A stretch of DNA of 64,000 bases from Medicago truncatula (taxonomy: Eukaryota > Streptophyta > Magnoliopsida > Fabales > Fabaceae): the NCBI RefSeq assembly GCF_003473485.1, contig NC_053048.1:48543755-48607754 (forward strand). The letters are read 5' to 3'. Numbering within the stretch: position 1 is the first letter of the stretch; the number at the start of each line of letters is the position of its first letter. The notes beneath the pieces are model-generated. The model searched no databases. It was not told the DNA's origin and worked only from the letters and a program-made list of their open reading frames with translations. The position numbers and the translations under genes were made by a program. Of this stretch, positions 12,437 through 23,850 are shown piece by piece.

Positions 12437-14308
12437 TTAAGAGTTGTCTCTAGCATATTCATCCACCAGTTTCTTTATCAAACTCGACAAAATCCAATAA
12501 AACAATCCTGCTGAAAAGAAGCTAACAAACCAAGCATTATTATAGACAACAACAAAAGTTTCTGAAACTGATTTTAACGTTCCAACTTTATTCAATAAAC
12601 CAGGAATCACAGGTAACATTCCAAAAACAAGAGCCACAATTGCTGCCACATTAAATCCCTTAGTGTAATAGTAAGCACCATAATGATTTCTTGAATACAA
12701 ATCTCCAATGCTTAATTTAGTTTTCTTCACAAGATAATAATCCACTAGAATAATTCCTCCAATTGGACCCATCAATGCAGAATAACCAACTAACCAAGTA
12801 TACACAAAGCTCTCACTTGATTTAAGAAGCTTCCAAGGTTGAAATGCAATTCCAAGAAATGCTGTTAATATAGCTCCTCTTCTAAAATTGAACCACATTG
12901 GACTAAGATTTACAAGAGCGTTTGCAGGTGCTACAACATTGGCAGCAATATTGGTTGTAATTGTAGCTAGGCTTATACCAAGAATTGCTAAGATTGTAGT
13001 TACAAATCCACCAATTTTACCAAGTAATTGAATTGGGTTGGAAATGACATGACCAAATATAATTTTTGTTGATGATGTTACTACTATACCAACAAATGTG
13101 AATGCTCCCATAAAAATTGGAAGACCAGCTTGACCAATAATTTGATCATTTTGGCTCTTAGCATATCTTGTAAAATCAGGTATGTTAAGAGCTAGAGCAG
13201 CCCAAAAACTTATATTAGCAGTTAGAGAAGGGAAGAATAAAGACCAAAATTCTGAATTTGAGAGTTTAGAGGATAAAGAGAGCATGTGACCAAATCCACC
13301 AGCTTTAACATAAGACCAAATCAAGAGTAAGGAAGTTAGTAGAATGAGTATCGGAGCCGAGTACTTCTCAAGCTCTCTAATCCCTTCAATTCCTTTCCAT
13401 ACAATTGATAATTGAACCACCATGAAGGCTAAGAAGCAAAAAAACTCTAGTGGGGAAGTGCCAAGCCAAGGTAGAGATTTTGACAATGTACTTTGTTTTA
13501 TTGAATTTGGCAAAAGAAGGAAAATTGTCTCTCCACCAATCCATGTTTCAATTCCATACCAACCACAACCAACTAAGGCCCTTAAAAGGGTGGGAATGTG
13601 AGCACCATGGATGCCAAAAGATGATCTAGCAAGAACCGGAAATGATATGCCATAACGCGTACCTGCAGTAACGCATCCAGCGATTTTAAGTTGACAAGAC
13701 AATATACTCATATAAAATTTCAAGTGGAATACAAAATATATAATAAACATATATGTTTGTGACCGTATACGATTATTTACACGTATCAAGAAAATCAATT
13801 AATGAGAGAAAATGATTCTAATGTATAACATGTTGATCCATCCCTTAGTACCTGGATGACCAGTGAGGATCAGGGGAACAAAAAGGATCATGTTGGCTGC
13901 AACCACAGTAGCTATGCCTTGCCACCAAGCCATCCCAAGATCAACAAGGCTACCAGCAAGGTAATAAGAAGGGACTCCCACAACAAGTCCTACCCAAAGG
14001 CTAGCCATTTCAAACCCAGAAAAAGTCCTTTGGCTAGGTGTAGTTGGCTTAAGATCATCATTGGTAAGTGTTGGATCAGGCTCTATTTCAACACCATGTG
14101 AAGAAAAAGGGACTTTAGAATTGGAGTATCTCAATGAAACATTATTATGCAAGGAATGGTTTTGTGCGTGGAAAGTCTTGTTTAGTTTTTTTGATGAAAG
14201 GAGGGTAAGAGAGTTAGAAAGCTTTGGATATTTTGAATTTGAAATTGAGGTGAGAAAATTATTTGGATGAGAAGAAGAGACACTGAGGTTGAGAAATTTG
14301 GATACCAT
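12437..14308 (-). CDS. PLUTO: Plastid NCS1 nucleobase transporter (PLUTO-type uracil/purine permease), 560 aa
   Basis: Member of the nucleobase:cation symporter-1 family; the Arabidopsis relative PLUTO imports uracil and purines across the plastid inner envelope with protons. Two exons: 13852-14308 and 12437-13662, joined in phase 1 across a GT-AG intron to give [12 protein letters not shown]. Residues 1 to about 60 are rich in Ser, Asn and Lys with few acidic residues, as in a chloroplast transit peptide. About twelve hydrophobic segments follow. Family landmarks are WWQGI and [17 protein letters not shown] near the N-terminus, [21 protein letters not shown] in the middle, and [16 protein letters not shown] in the substrate region. 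The start at 14308 gives a complete transit peptide. Length is normal and no break is seen. The gene symbol rests on recognised family resemblance. Confidence 0.93.
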
Positions 14309-15719
14309 GTTGATTGTAGAAACTAACTAATGTCTGTCTAATTGGTGATGGCTATTAGTATTAGGTGTGTATTATCATTATTATTCACATCTCAGTCATG
14401 TGAATGAAAGGGTGCATGTATGATCATTTTAATTTCCTCTGACTTTTTGGTTACTTCCTATCATGTGCAACGTTAACACCTTTTATTTTATTCATTATTT
14501 AAAGAATAAAATATCATTATAAGAACATCATTGAATGAACTGCATAGCTGGGATACCATAAATTTTAAACAAAATAACATTTGAATCATAGAAATCAACT
14601 GCGTAGCTGGGATACCTTAATTTTGAAGTATTGATTTGATTGTACTCAAACTTTTGGACATGTTTCCAAGCCAATAAATTAATCTTGCAATTTGAACTGA
14701 GAATAACATATTCCTACAATGGACTAACGTGTTAGTGTTTGCAAAATTCAGTCAGGTACTATTTTGTACTAGTATATAACAAACTCTTAGGATTCCTACA
14801 ACAAACTCAGGTATATAAAAAATTCAGGAACTTTTATTATTGAGAGTTCTATGAGAAACTTCCACATTGGACACTAAATGCTAAATGTGTGCTCCTTTTT
14901 CACAGCTTGTTCATCAAGTTATCGGCATCTAACCATTCCGCTAGGTCCAATCTCCGTTGCTATATTTTTAGTCCCCTTATTTTATCATGCTCACTAACAT
15001 AGTATTCCCTTAGTTCCCTCAAAAAAAAAAACGTAGTATTCCCTTAGTCTATAGCACAAAGAAAACCAAGGTTTGTTTATAAAGTGGTAGATAAATATGA
15101 TAAATTGAAGACCACTTGGCAAAATAAACGATTTTTTTTTTTTTTGTAAACATGATGAATGGATTCATCTTATTGTAAATTTTGACATCTCAATTAGGTT
15201 ATCACCTCGAAAACTCACAAATCAGTTGACTCATTCATCTAATATTCTATCTATAACAAACAAAAATACAAAAAATAAAATAAAAATGGTGGACAATACT
15301 TTACCCAAAAAGAAAGAAAAAAAACTAAGGAAATTGATAGTTTAGAAGGCCAAATTTATTTCTAAAAAGGAATTTCCTAATAGAATTAGGACTATAGTCC
15401 ACCATTCAATATCTTGAATCGAATGTCTATAATTTGCAACCCGACCGACACATTCATTCCATTACTTAAAGATGTGAAGTGAGGATCCTCCATTTATTCT
15501 CTCTCTTACTATAGTTTTTGAATGTTTTTTTTTTGGTGTATAAAGAGATTTGGATTTATTTAATGTCACATTTTTGCATTTATGTTTTCAAAACTATATA
15601 GTAATGGAGAAAATGGAGATTATCTTAACTCAAAGATGTGACTGCATTTGAATTGGATGGTTTTGATGCATTGATGGATAAATCATTTGAGATTGTTTAA
15701 AAAATTAAAATTTAGGATA
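14309..15719. other. Intergenic region upstream of the transporter gene, no gene seen
   Basis: Should hold the transporter promoter on the minus strand, but no convincing TATA box was picked out. A diverged tandem repeat of about 60 bp, sharing the core TAGCTGGGATACC, occurs at about 14527-14572 and 14578-14630. The rest is AT-rich with several A and T runs. Confidence 0.45.
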
Positions 15720-16158
15720 GTTACAGGTTGGAGTATGAGAAAAACCAAAAGTGTAACAAAATCTTTTTTTTTTTTTTTGAAAACTTGATATCCTCAAAAA
15801 TTAAATAATATGAAGAATCTGATCTCAATGTATACTTGCGAGGGCCCATTTAAAGACATAATAAACTCCATGAAGAAAGAGAAGTTAAGAGAGAAAAATA
15901 CAATATCTTTGAATTAAAGGTCATAGTGATATATCTGAAGAATACAATAATCTTTAATATCTTATTTCATTTCATTAACTTTATATTAGAGTTCAAAGTC
16001 GTGGTGACGACAACCGTGTAGTTAGAAAAACTAAAAAAAAATAAAATCAAATTATTGCATGACAACACAATAAGTAAATGAAAGCTCATTGAATAATCCA
16101 GGAGAGCATTTGTATACTCTTTTGGGTCTTGTACTCTTGTAATATATATGAAATCATT

Positions 16159-16432
16159 CTAACACACACAATCACCTTCTACACACCTTGGTGGAAAATG
16201 AAATCCGCACATATTGCGTGGACAATGAGCATCAATGACACAATGAGAATGACTCACTATAATGAAGAAAGAGAAGAAAAAAAATATTACTAAAATATGA
16301 TAAAATATTGAGTATGAAGTAACCAAAAAAATTTAAAAGGATAGAAATGGTTTTACCTTTAACCAACATTGCAACAAAAAATATAAAAAGAAAAATGATC
16401 ATAGCATAAACATTTGCTCTTGGTGGAATCAT
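16159..16432 (-). CDS. Nodule-specific cysteine-rich (NCR) peptide, intact, 57 aa
   Basis: Small secreted peptide of the NCR family, whose members are made in infected nodule cells, enter through the secretory route and drive differentiation of the bacterial symbiont. Exon 1 (16357-16432) encodes the hydrophobic signal peptide with AMIIFLFIFFVAMLV; exon 2 (16159-16256) encodes the mature part; the 100-bp GT-AG intron splits a codon just after the signal peptide, as is usual in the family. The mature region has six cysteines spaced C-x5-C-x4-C-x8-C-x4-C-x1-C, the classic six-Cys NCR arrangement. It contains several His residues (SHSHC, CGFHFPPRC). A TATA-like AATATAAG lies about 45 bp upstream of the ATG. 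Missed by simple open-frame searches because the second exon is only 98 bp. Nodule expression is inferred from the family. A short defensin-like protein is the only alternative. Confidence 0.85.
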
Positions 16433-16472
16433 GTTTGTTCCTGTGTTTGTTGTTAGTAACTTTTAGCAGTAT

Positions 16473-16480
16473 CTTATATT
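16473..16480 (-). promoter_or_regulatory. TATA-like box of the NCR gene
   Basis: AATATAAG on the minus strand followed by ATACTGCTAAAAG, about 41-48 bp upstream of the ATG, implying a short leader. The same sequence recurs upstream of the decayed copy at 23424-23499. Confidence 0.45.
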
Positions 16481-18540
16481 GTAATTGGTCTCCTAACTTT
16501 TTATTATATTGGCTGTTATTTTGGCTTTAGCATAGGTGATTTTGCAAATTTCTTTCTGTATTGTGGTGAGTGTCGATTAAGACATTGTTTATCTTGTTTG
16601 GGTTAGCACCCCTTGTGTCTAACTTTTTATTTAATTAAATTTTCCGTTTAATATTTTTTAAATTTTAGTCATATTTTTCACCCTTTGCATATTTGAAATA
16701 GAATTATATTTTAAAGTTTCTAAAGTTTATGATCTCCTTACATCAAGTAAATAGATTTTAACTCTTATAGAGTTGTAAAAAAAACTTCCAAAAAATTTAA
16801 TAATTCCTCAAAAAAAAATTAATAATTATTAAATGTTTCTTAATTACATCAATGTGTTGTTGTTATCCCTTTTTTTTTTTTGTAGTGGCCAAGGTTTTCA
16901 AACCCTGGACCTTGCATATTTTATACATTGTTATCCCTTTACCACACTTAATAAGGTCATATAAAAAACTTACCATTCCAAAGAGTTCCTTCTACTTTTT
17001 TTTACCAAATTTTTATTATTTTGTGACCTTTCATGATAGAAAAGGAAAATGATGTGGTGGGTGAATTTCGAACCCCAAACAACCCTTTTATTCATCTTAA
17101 GAGATACGATTCTAACTATTAAATTATTTGACAAAAAAAGAAAAAACGATAAAACAATAATAATAATGTTATAATTACTAAATATCTCTTAGATATGCAT
17201 AATATATCCTTTAGAATGAGATAACATTTTTGTCACAATTTTTTATTATCTCACAGTGTGAGGGTATCAAGCTGGAATGCATTTGAAAATTTGTGAAAGA
17301 ATTGATTAAGAAAAGATTGGATTGTAAGGATAAATTATTGAGTTGAGATTAATCAGGAGAAATGGAATTGAAATCCATTCTCCAAAAGAACAAACTATTC
17401 CATTCTCCAAAAGGGAAAAGGTTAGAATAACATGAATATGTGTTTCAAACCATATCTTGAAAACGCATAGAGATTCGGCCACGGCTCCGCCTCTCCTATG
17501 ATGGAGAGTTACTAATGACCAGTGCAAACCTCTATTTTTTAAGCTATATAGCTCTCTACATCATTTCATCGATGTACGAAGCTATAACTTCCATAATTCA
17601 GAGTTGTAACTTTCTAAATCTTGCAAACCTATATTTTTTATGTGAATTTCTAAATCCTTTTTATATGCTTTGTTTACTTGTGCATTCTATTTTAGTATCT
17701 AAGAATCTTAAAATTGTATTTGTGTTGTTTGTCATTTTGGATGTTAAATAACTAAACTTGGTATTTGGAAATACTTAAAACTAATCCACATCAATCCTCA
17801 TTGGATCGATACTTTACTTACTTTTTATTACTTCTTGCGATAGTGTATACTTGCACTAGATATGCATTCAAAATAATCAACTATTTTCTAAGCATCAATA
17901 GTTGCTCTAAATCAGTGCCTAGTATTTTGTTTTTACGTTTTATTTTATTGTTTCGAGTTTATATCCACCGTCCATTTTATCTGATGGTTGGGGATGGAGC
18001 ATCGGAGAGCACTGCATGGATTTGGGTTGTCGAAGATCCAAATTGTTGTGTTTGTTTTTTTTAAGGGTCATTTTAATCAGTGTCTCCGGAGTACTGGTTA
18101 AGGAAACAAATATAGTAATATTTACATTGAAAGATGTGTAATTAATGCATTAAAAAATTAATAAGTGTCTTTTTTGACTTTCACTTTCTTCTTTTGCCCT
18201 CCTTAACCAGTGCCCCGCCCCCGGTTAACATTTCCCTTTTTTTAAATAACTAAGATAGGGAAAAGTTTGTACTACTATTAATTAAAATGGCACAAATGCT
18301 CGTTTTACAGTCATCCTTGAAAATATTTGAACTTTATATATTGAGGTTACAAGGATAAACTTGTAAAGTGAGCTAGCACTTCAAGTGTCATTTGCTTTGT
18401 GTTTCACTATGACAAAAATCTTACAAAAGAAGAGGATGTAGCCAACTCGCTCACCATGCTTTCCGCTACCTAGGTTACATCTTTTGTTGGGAACTGCCCT
18501 CTTGTGACAATAATCTTGCATTTCTTAATTATTTTCATAT

Positions 18541-20541
18541 GGCTTAATACATGCTTTGGTCCCTTAACTTATTTTCGGATTTCATTTTGGTCCCCTAACT
18601 ATAAAGTGTCTCAATTTGGTCCCTTATGTCTTTTGTCGTTATCTCTTTTGATCCTATCCTTTACATTTTAACTGTTTGATCTATTTTTCAAATAGAAGCC
18701 GTTGGATCATGTAGGTGTATTGTATCCTACGGTAAATGATTAACACCTGATTTTTTTTAAGCCAAAAATATATAAAAAATTCATATTTTTTATAAAATCA
18801 TTTTCAAAATTAAAAAAATTTATTTTTATACGAAATTTTTAAAAAAGGTCAGTTTTTTTTTTCGAAAAAAAAGGTTTTTTAAATTTTCTCTACAAAATTC
18901 TAGAAAAAATTTATAAAAAATTCAGATTTTAAAATTAGAAAAAAAATATTTCAGAATTTTTATAAAAATTTTTCCAAGATTTAAAAATTTGAAAAAAAAA
19001 TATTTTTTTACGAAATTTCGAAAAAAGGTCAGATTTTTTTTTTCCCGAAAAAAAATGTTTTTTTAAATTTTTTTCTACAAAATTCTGAAAAATATTTTAA
19101 TTTAAAAAATCCGGTGGATTCTAGAGTGAGTGATCAATTAAGTCCCTCACCGGTGGACCATGAAAAAATTACAGTTGAATTTATTGAATGGACCAGATTT
19201 GTTAGAAATAAAAATGAAAACTTATGCACCTTTCCACACACAATCTTGTCTCGCCTCTTCTCCTTTCCATCCTACCATGTCCGATCACCCCACCCTTCAG
19301 TTTTATCTGATTTGTTTTCCTCTCAAACCAATTTTTTCTTCTATCTCATAATTATAGTATCGAAATTCATGGCAAGGTTGAACCAACCATCCAACACTGT
19401 TACACTTATTAAAAAAGGCAAAACAATAGAATATAATCATTTTTTATTTGCTCAAAAAAAAAAATCATGTTTTATTCAATTAATACAATTTATGATGCTT
19501 GATAGATATCAGAAAGATTTTGGTCAAAGTGAGATTTGTCCCCTTGAATCATACCTCAGCCAATAAATGCGACTGTTATTTTCTTCAAAAAAAATTGTGA
19601 TTATTATTTCTTAAAAAAAAAATTGTGGGTTCTATTGCTGATTTTCTTAGTTACGAGACTAAGGGTGCTTCAAAGGTTGTACTTCTACAATGATCAATGA
19701 GTATAACAAGTGTTGTATGATTTATGAAGTTGTTTAGTAAATCGAATTCTAAGAAAAAATGAAGGGTGTAGCGGTGATGAAATGTATCAGAGGAAGGAGA
19801 GAGGAAGAGGTGAGATAGATTGTGTGTGAAAAAGTATAAATGCTCTCATATTTATTTTGAATGAATCTGGTCCCTTGATTAAATCCAACTGCATTTCATT
19901 CGTGGTCCACTGGTGAGAGACTTAATTGGACCCTCACTCTAGAATCCACCCAAAAATCCATAATTCTGAATTTAAAAAGGTCATTTTTTTTTTTCAAAAA
20001 AAAAAGGTTTATTTTAATTTTTTCTACAACATTCTGAAAAATATATAAAAAATTCAGATTTTTATAAAATATGAAAAAAATTATTCCTGAATTTTTAAAA
20101 ATCTTTTTCAAAATTTAAAAAAATATATATTTTTACGAAATTTAAAAAAAAAGGTCAGATTTTTTTTAAAAAAAAATTTCTTCAAAATTCTGAAAAATAT
20201 TTTAATTTTTAAAAATCTGGATGCAAATTATTTTAAAAATATATAAATAGATGAAGATTGATGGTGATTTTAAATTTATATTTTTAAGAAAATCAAGAAA
20301 AATAGAAATGATTATATGTTGTGAGCCCATTGTATACTTGTGTACTTTTCAAATCTAACCCTTGATCACCAATCTTAAATGCAATGTGGACAATAGTTAA
20401 CTATTTTTGAAAACAAACTAACGGAGAGGACCAAAAGAGGTAACGACAGAAGACATAATGGACCAAATTTAGACACTTTATAATTAGGGGACCAAAATGA
20501 AATCCAAAAATAAGTTAAGGGACCAAAGCATGTATTAAGCT
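18541..20541. mobile_element. 2.0-kb fold-back MULE-like element with 9-bp target duplication
   Basis: Termini are GGCTTAATACATGCTTTGG at 18541 and the inverted complement ending at 20541. The arms are long: matching inverted blocks (GTCCCTTAACTTATTTT near 18570 and its complement near 20505; AGTCCCTCACCGGTGGACC near 19141 and its complement near 19905; CACACACAATC near 19230 and its complement near 19825) show that the repeat reaches about 800 bp inward from each end. The exact 9-bp repeat TTTTCATAT flanks it at 18532-18540 and 20542-20550. No transposase or other coding region is seen. The B/C copy junction at about 22876-22916 preserves a related uninterrupted sequence, which supports insertion at this point. 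Confidence 0.85.
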
Positions 20542-20550
20542 TTTTCATAT

Positions 20551-22905
20551 CTAGAATAAAGATTGAGAAATTTAAGTTGAAGTGTGGGAAAAACCAAAAG
20601 TGTAACAAGATTATGGTTTGCAAATATAAAATTATAAGCTTAGAAATAACATAAAATTATTTTTCACTTTCACTATTAAAGATATTTTGGTAGTCGGTAG
20701 GGTTAGAAAGTAAACGTGATATGCTTAAATTGAAGGTCATGATGATATCTCTAAAGTTACAAGAGAAGAAGACAATCTAGATAATATTTTTTTTTGTTGT
20801 CTTCTTTCATTTCATTGGCATAATCCTAGAATACAAAACTATAACTACAACCGTGTAATTAGAATAACTAAAAGAAAATTGAATTATTGCAAGACAACTC
20901 TTAGAGTATAAAACCATAACTACAACTGTGTAATTAGAAAAAACTAAGAAAAAATCAAATTTTTGCATGACAACAAAATAAGTAAATGAAAGCTCATTGA
21001 ATACAAAATAAGGTCATATACTCTGTAATATATGAGATCGTTCTAACACTCACAATAACGTCCTACACACTTTGGTATAATACTACCAGCTCCGCACATG
21101 AACCCCGGACAAGTATCATCCCTGCCACATAGAACTATAAATAAAATGTTAATATATTAAGTATGAAGTAACGAAGAATGATGAGTGATTAAAAATAATC
21201 CAAAGAATATAAAATAGGAGCACCAAAGTAATGGTTTCATATAAATGAGGGGACTAAAATTTTGATTAAATTAAAATAAGAAGGCCAAAAGTGTTTTTCT
21301 TTTTTGTGGTGGTCTGGGTTCGAATCTCGAATCTTACATATATTATACATTGTTCCTACCAACTAATCTAAACTCAAGACCAAAAATGCATTTAAGTCTA
21401 CTTTAAAATTTATTATGTTCACAATCTCCTTACATCAAAAAGATTTTAGCGCTTATGGGGTGGTAAAAAAACTTCCTAAAATTTTAATATTGATTAAATG
21501 TCTCTTAATTAATTCCCTAAAAAAAAAAAAAATATCTCTTGATTATATCAATGTGTTGTTTTTGTCCCTTTACCACAATTAATAAGGAGGTCATATAAAA
21601 AACTTTTCATACCAGATAATTCCTTCTACTTTTTTTTTTACCAAATTTTTATTATTTCGTAACCTTTCATAATGAAAGGGAAAACGACGCAGGGTCAGGA
21701 TTCGAGCTTCGAACACTCAAATTATTCATCTTAAGATATGAAATTATACTTGCCAAATAAACATAGGGAAAACGATAAAACAAGAATAATAATGTTAATA
21801 ATTACTAAATATCTCTTAGGTACATCAATATGTTGTATTTGTCCCTTTATCACACTTAGTAAAGAGATCACATAAAAATCCTACCAATCATAAGAATTCT
21901 TTTTTTGTTTGCCAAATTTTCATTATTTTATAACCTTTTGTGAAAGAAAAGGGATCTCAAAACAATAGTAATATTGTTCGACAATGCAACACCTCAATTT
22001 TCCTATAGTCTTGCTTATGATCGATGGTTATTGTGTTTATGATGATTTTGAGCTATGGGATTAAGTGTAGGATATATTCAATGAGCTTACAAACCTCTTT
22101 AGAATGAGATAGCCTTTTACACAAATCAATGTGAAGCGATCTCTACATTATTCTATCGATATACGAAGCTATAACTTTTATAACTTAGAGTTGTAATTTT
22201 CTAAATCATGCAAACCTTTATTTTTACCAAGTTAATTCGTTAACTAAACGTTTTTACTTGAATCTCTAAATTCTTTTTATATGCTTTATTTACTTATGCA
22301 TTTTATGTTAGTATCTTAGAATCTTAAAATTTTATCTCTGTTGTTTGTCATTTTGGATCATAAATAACTAAACTTAATATTTAAAAATACTTGAAACTTA
22401 TCCACTTCAATCCTCGTTAAATTGATACTTTACTTGCACTCGATGTGTATTGAAAATAATCAACTATTTTCTAAGTATCAATCGGTGCCTGGTATTTTGT
22501 TTTTACAATTGATTTTATTGTTTTGAGTTTTTATCCACTATTCATTTTATCTGAATGTTGGAAATGGAGTAGCAGAGGTCGTTGCATCCAAATAGTTGTG
22601 TTTCTTTGTTTTTTAAATAACTAAGATAAGATAGGGGAGAGTTTGTACTACTATTAATTAAAGTGGCACAAATTCTCGTTTTACAATCATCCTTTAAAAT
22701 ATTTGAACTTTATATACTGAGGTTATAAAGGATAAACTTATAGAGTAAGCTAGCACCTCAAGTGTCATTTGCTTTGTGTTTCACTATGACAAAAATCCTA
22801 CAAAAAAAAAAGAGGATGTGGCGAACTCGCTCACCATCCTTTGTTGGGAACCCGTCCTCTTGTGACAATCATCTTGCATTTCCTAATTATTTTCTTATCT
22901 TGAGA
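20551..22905. repeat. Segmental duplication copy B (NCR exon 2 only)
   Basis: Second copy of the segment in 15720-18531. Shared blocks include AAAACCAAAAGTGTAACAAG (about 20590), AAGGTCATGATGATATCTC, the NCR exon 2 homologue, AATCTCCTTACATCA, GGTCATATAAAAAACTT and CTTGCATTTCCTAATTATTTTC at the end. The part that holds exon 1 and the promoter in copy A is replaced by about 200 bp containing a tRNA-like B box (GGTTCGAATCTC, about 21309). Confidence 0.75.
21043..21134 (-). pseudogene. NCR gene remnant: exon 2 only
   Basis: On the minus strand an acceptor (TTTATTTATAG) precedes an open reading frame ending in TAG at 21043-21045 with six cysteines spaced C-x5-C-x4-C-x9-C-x4-C-x1-C. It is clearly homologous to exon 2 of the intact NCR gene at 16159-16256 (shared acceptor context and the TAATATATG-ATCGTTCTAACACTCACA downstream flank). 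No signal-peptide exon or matching donor is found upstream in the following few hundred bases, so it is probably not expressed as a secreted peptide unless it is spliced to a distant exon. Confidence 0.75.
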
Positions 22906-23850
22906 ATTTAAGTTGAAGTGTAAGAAAAACCAAAAGTGTAATAAGATTATGACACATATAAAATTATATGTTCAGAAGTAACATAAAATTATTTTTCAAT
23001 TTAACTATTAAAGATACTTTAATTTAAGGTCATGATAATATCTTGAAGTTATGAGAGAAGAAGACAATCTAGATCCTAAATAATATTTTTTGACGTCTTA
23101 TTTCATTTCATTAGCATAATTTTAGAGTACAAAACTATAAGAAAAACTATAATAAAAAAAAAAATTCAAATTATTGCATGACAACACAATAAATAAATGA
23201 AAGCTCATTGAATAATCCGAGAGAATTTGCGTCTCTCTTGGGTCTTGTACTCTGTCATATATGAAATCATTCTAACACTCACAAAAACGTCCTACACATG
23301 AACTTTGGACAACGACCATCCCTACCGCATAGAACTATAAAAATAAAAAAAATGTTACTAAAATGTGAGAAAATATTAAGTACGAAGTAACGAAAAATGT
23401 TGAAAAGGAAAAAATTGTTTTACCTCTCATGCTCATTGTAACAATAAGTGGAGAAATAAAGATGATCATATCAAAAATATTTTTTGTTATTGGAGTCATG
23501 TTTGTTCCTCTGTTTCTTGTGAGTAGCTCTTAGCAGTATCTCATCTTATATTGTTATATATATGCTTCGAATAATTTTAATTGGTCTGGTACCACTTTAT
23601 TGTATTGGCTGTTATTTTGGCTTTAGAATAGGTGATTTTGCAAAATTCTTTTTGTATTGTGGTTGGTGTGTCGATTAAGACATTGTTTATCTTGCTTGGG
23701 TTAGCATCCCTTTTGTCTAACTCTAACCTTTTATTTATTAAATTTTCCGTTTAATTTTTAATTTATTTTAATTTTAGCCATATTTTCATCTTTCGTATGT
23801 ATGAAAGAATTATTCTTTAAAGATTTAAATGCATTTTTTATTTCCTTACT
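22906..23850. repeat. Segmental duplication copy C (truncated; decayed NCR gene)
   Basis: Third copy: starts with TTGAGAATTTAAGTTGAAGTG, contains AAAACCAAAAGTGTAATAAG, AAGGTCATGATAATATCTTG, both NCR exons, and the upstream promoter region matching copy A (GGCTGTTATTTTGGCTTTAG at about 16510 and 23610; GATTAAGACATTGTTTATCT at about 16575 and 23675). Similarity fades after about 23850, so the right part seen in A and B is missing. Confidence 0.75.
23272..23499 (-). pseudogene. Decayed NCR gene, both exons present, internal deletion in exon 2
   Basis: Exon 1 (23424-23499, 76 bp, same length and donor as in the intact gene) encodes a hydrophobic leader beginning MTPITKNIFDMIIF. Exon 2 (23272-23334) starts like the other copies (LCGRD, then CP and MC) but has lost the central part between the third cysteine and the end, and its frame no longer reaches the final C-x1-C. 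Only three of six cysteines remain in frame. The host gene copy is judged non-functional as a six-Cys NCR peptide. Confidence 0.75.

Larger units (their letters stand above)
15720..18531. repeat. Segmental duplication copy A (contains the intact NCR gene)
   Basis: First of three diverged copies of one genomic segment. It begins near 15726 with AAAACCAAAAGTGTAACAA, carries the NCR locus at 16159-16432, continues through shared sequence such as ATCTCCTTACATCA (about 16732) and TCATATAAAAAACTT (about 16957), and ends with CTTGCATTTCTTAATTATTTTC. Compared with copy B it carries about 290 extra bases around 17235-17530 and retains the NCR promoter and exon 1. B and C lie at 20551-22905 and 22906-23850. 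Copy limits are read by eye. Confidence 0.75.
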
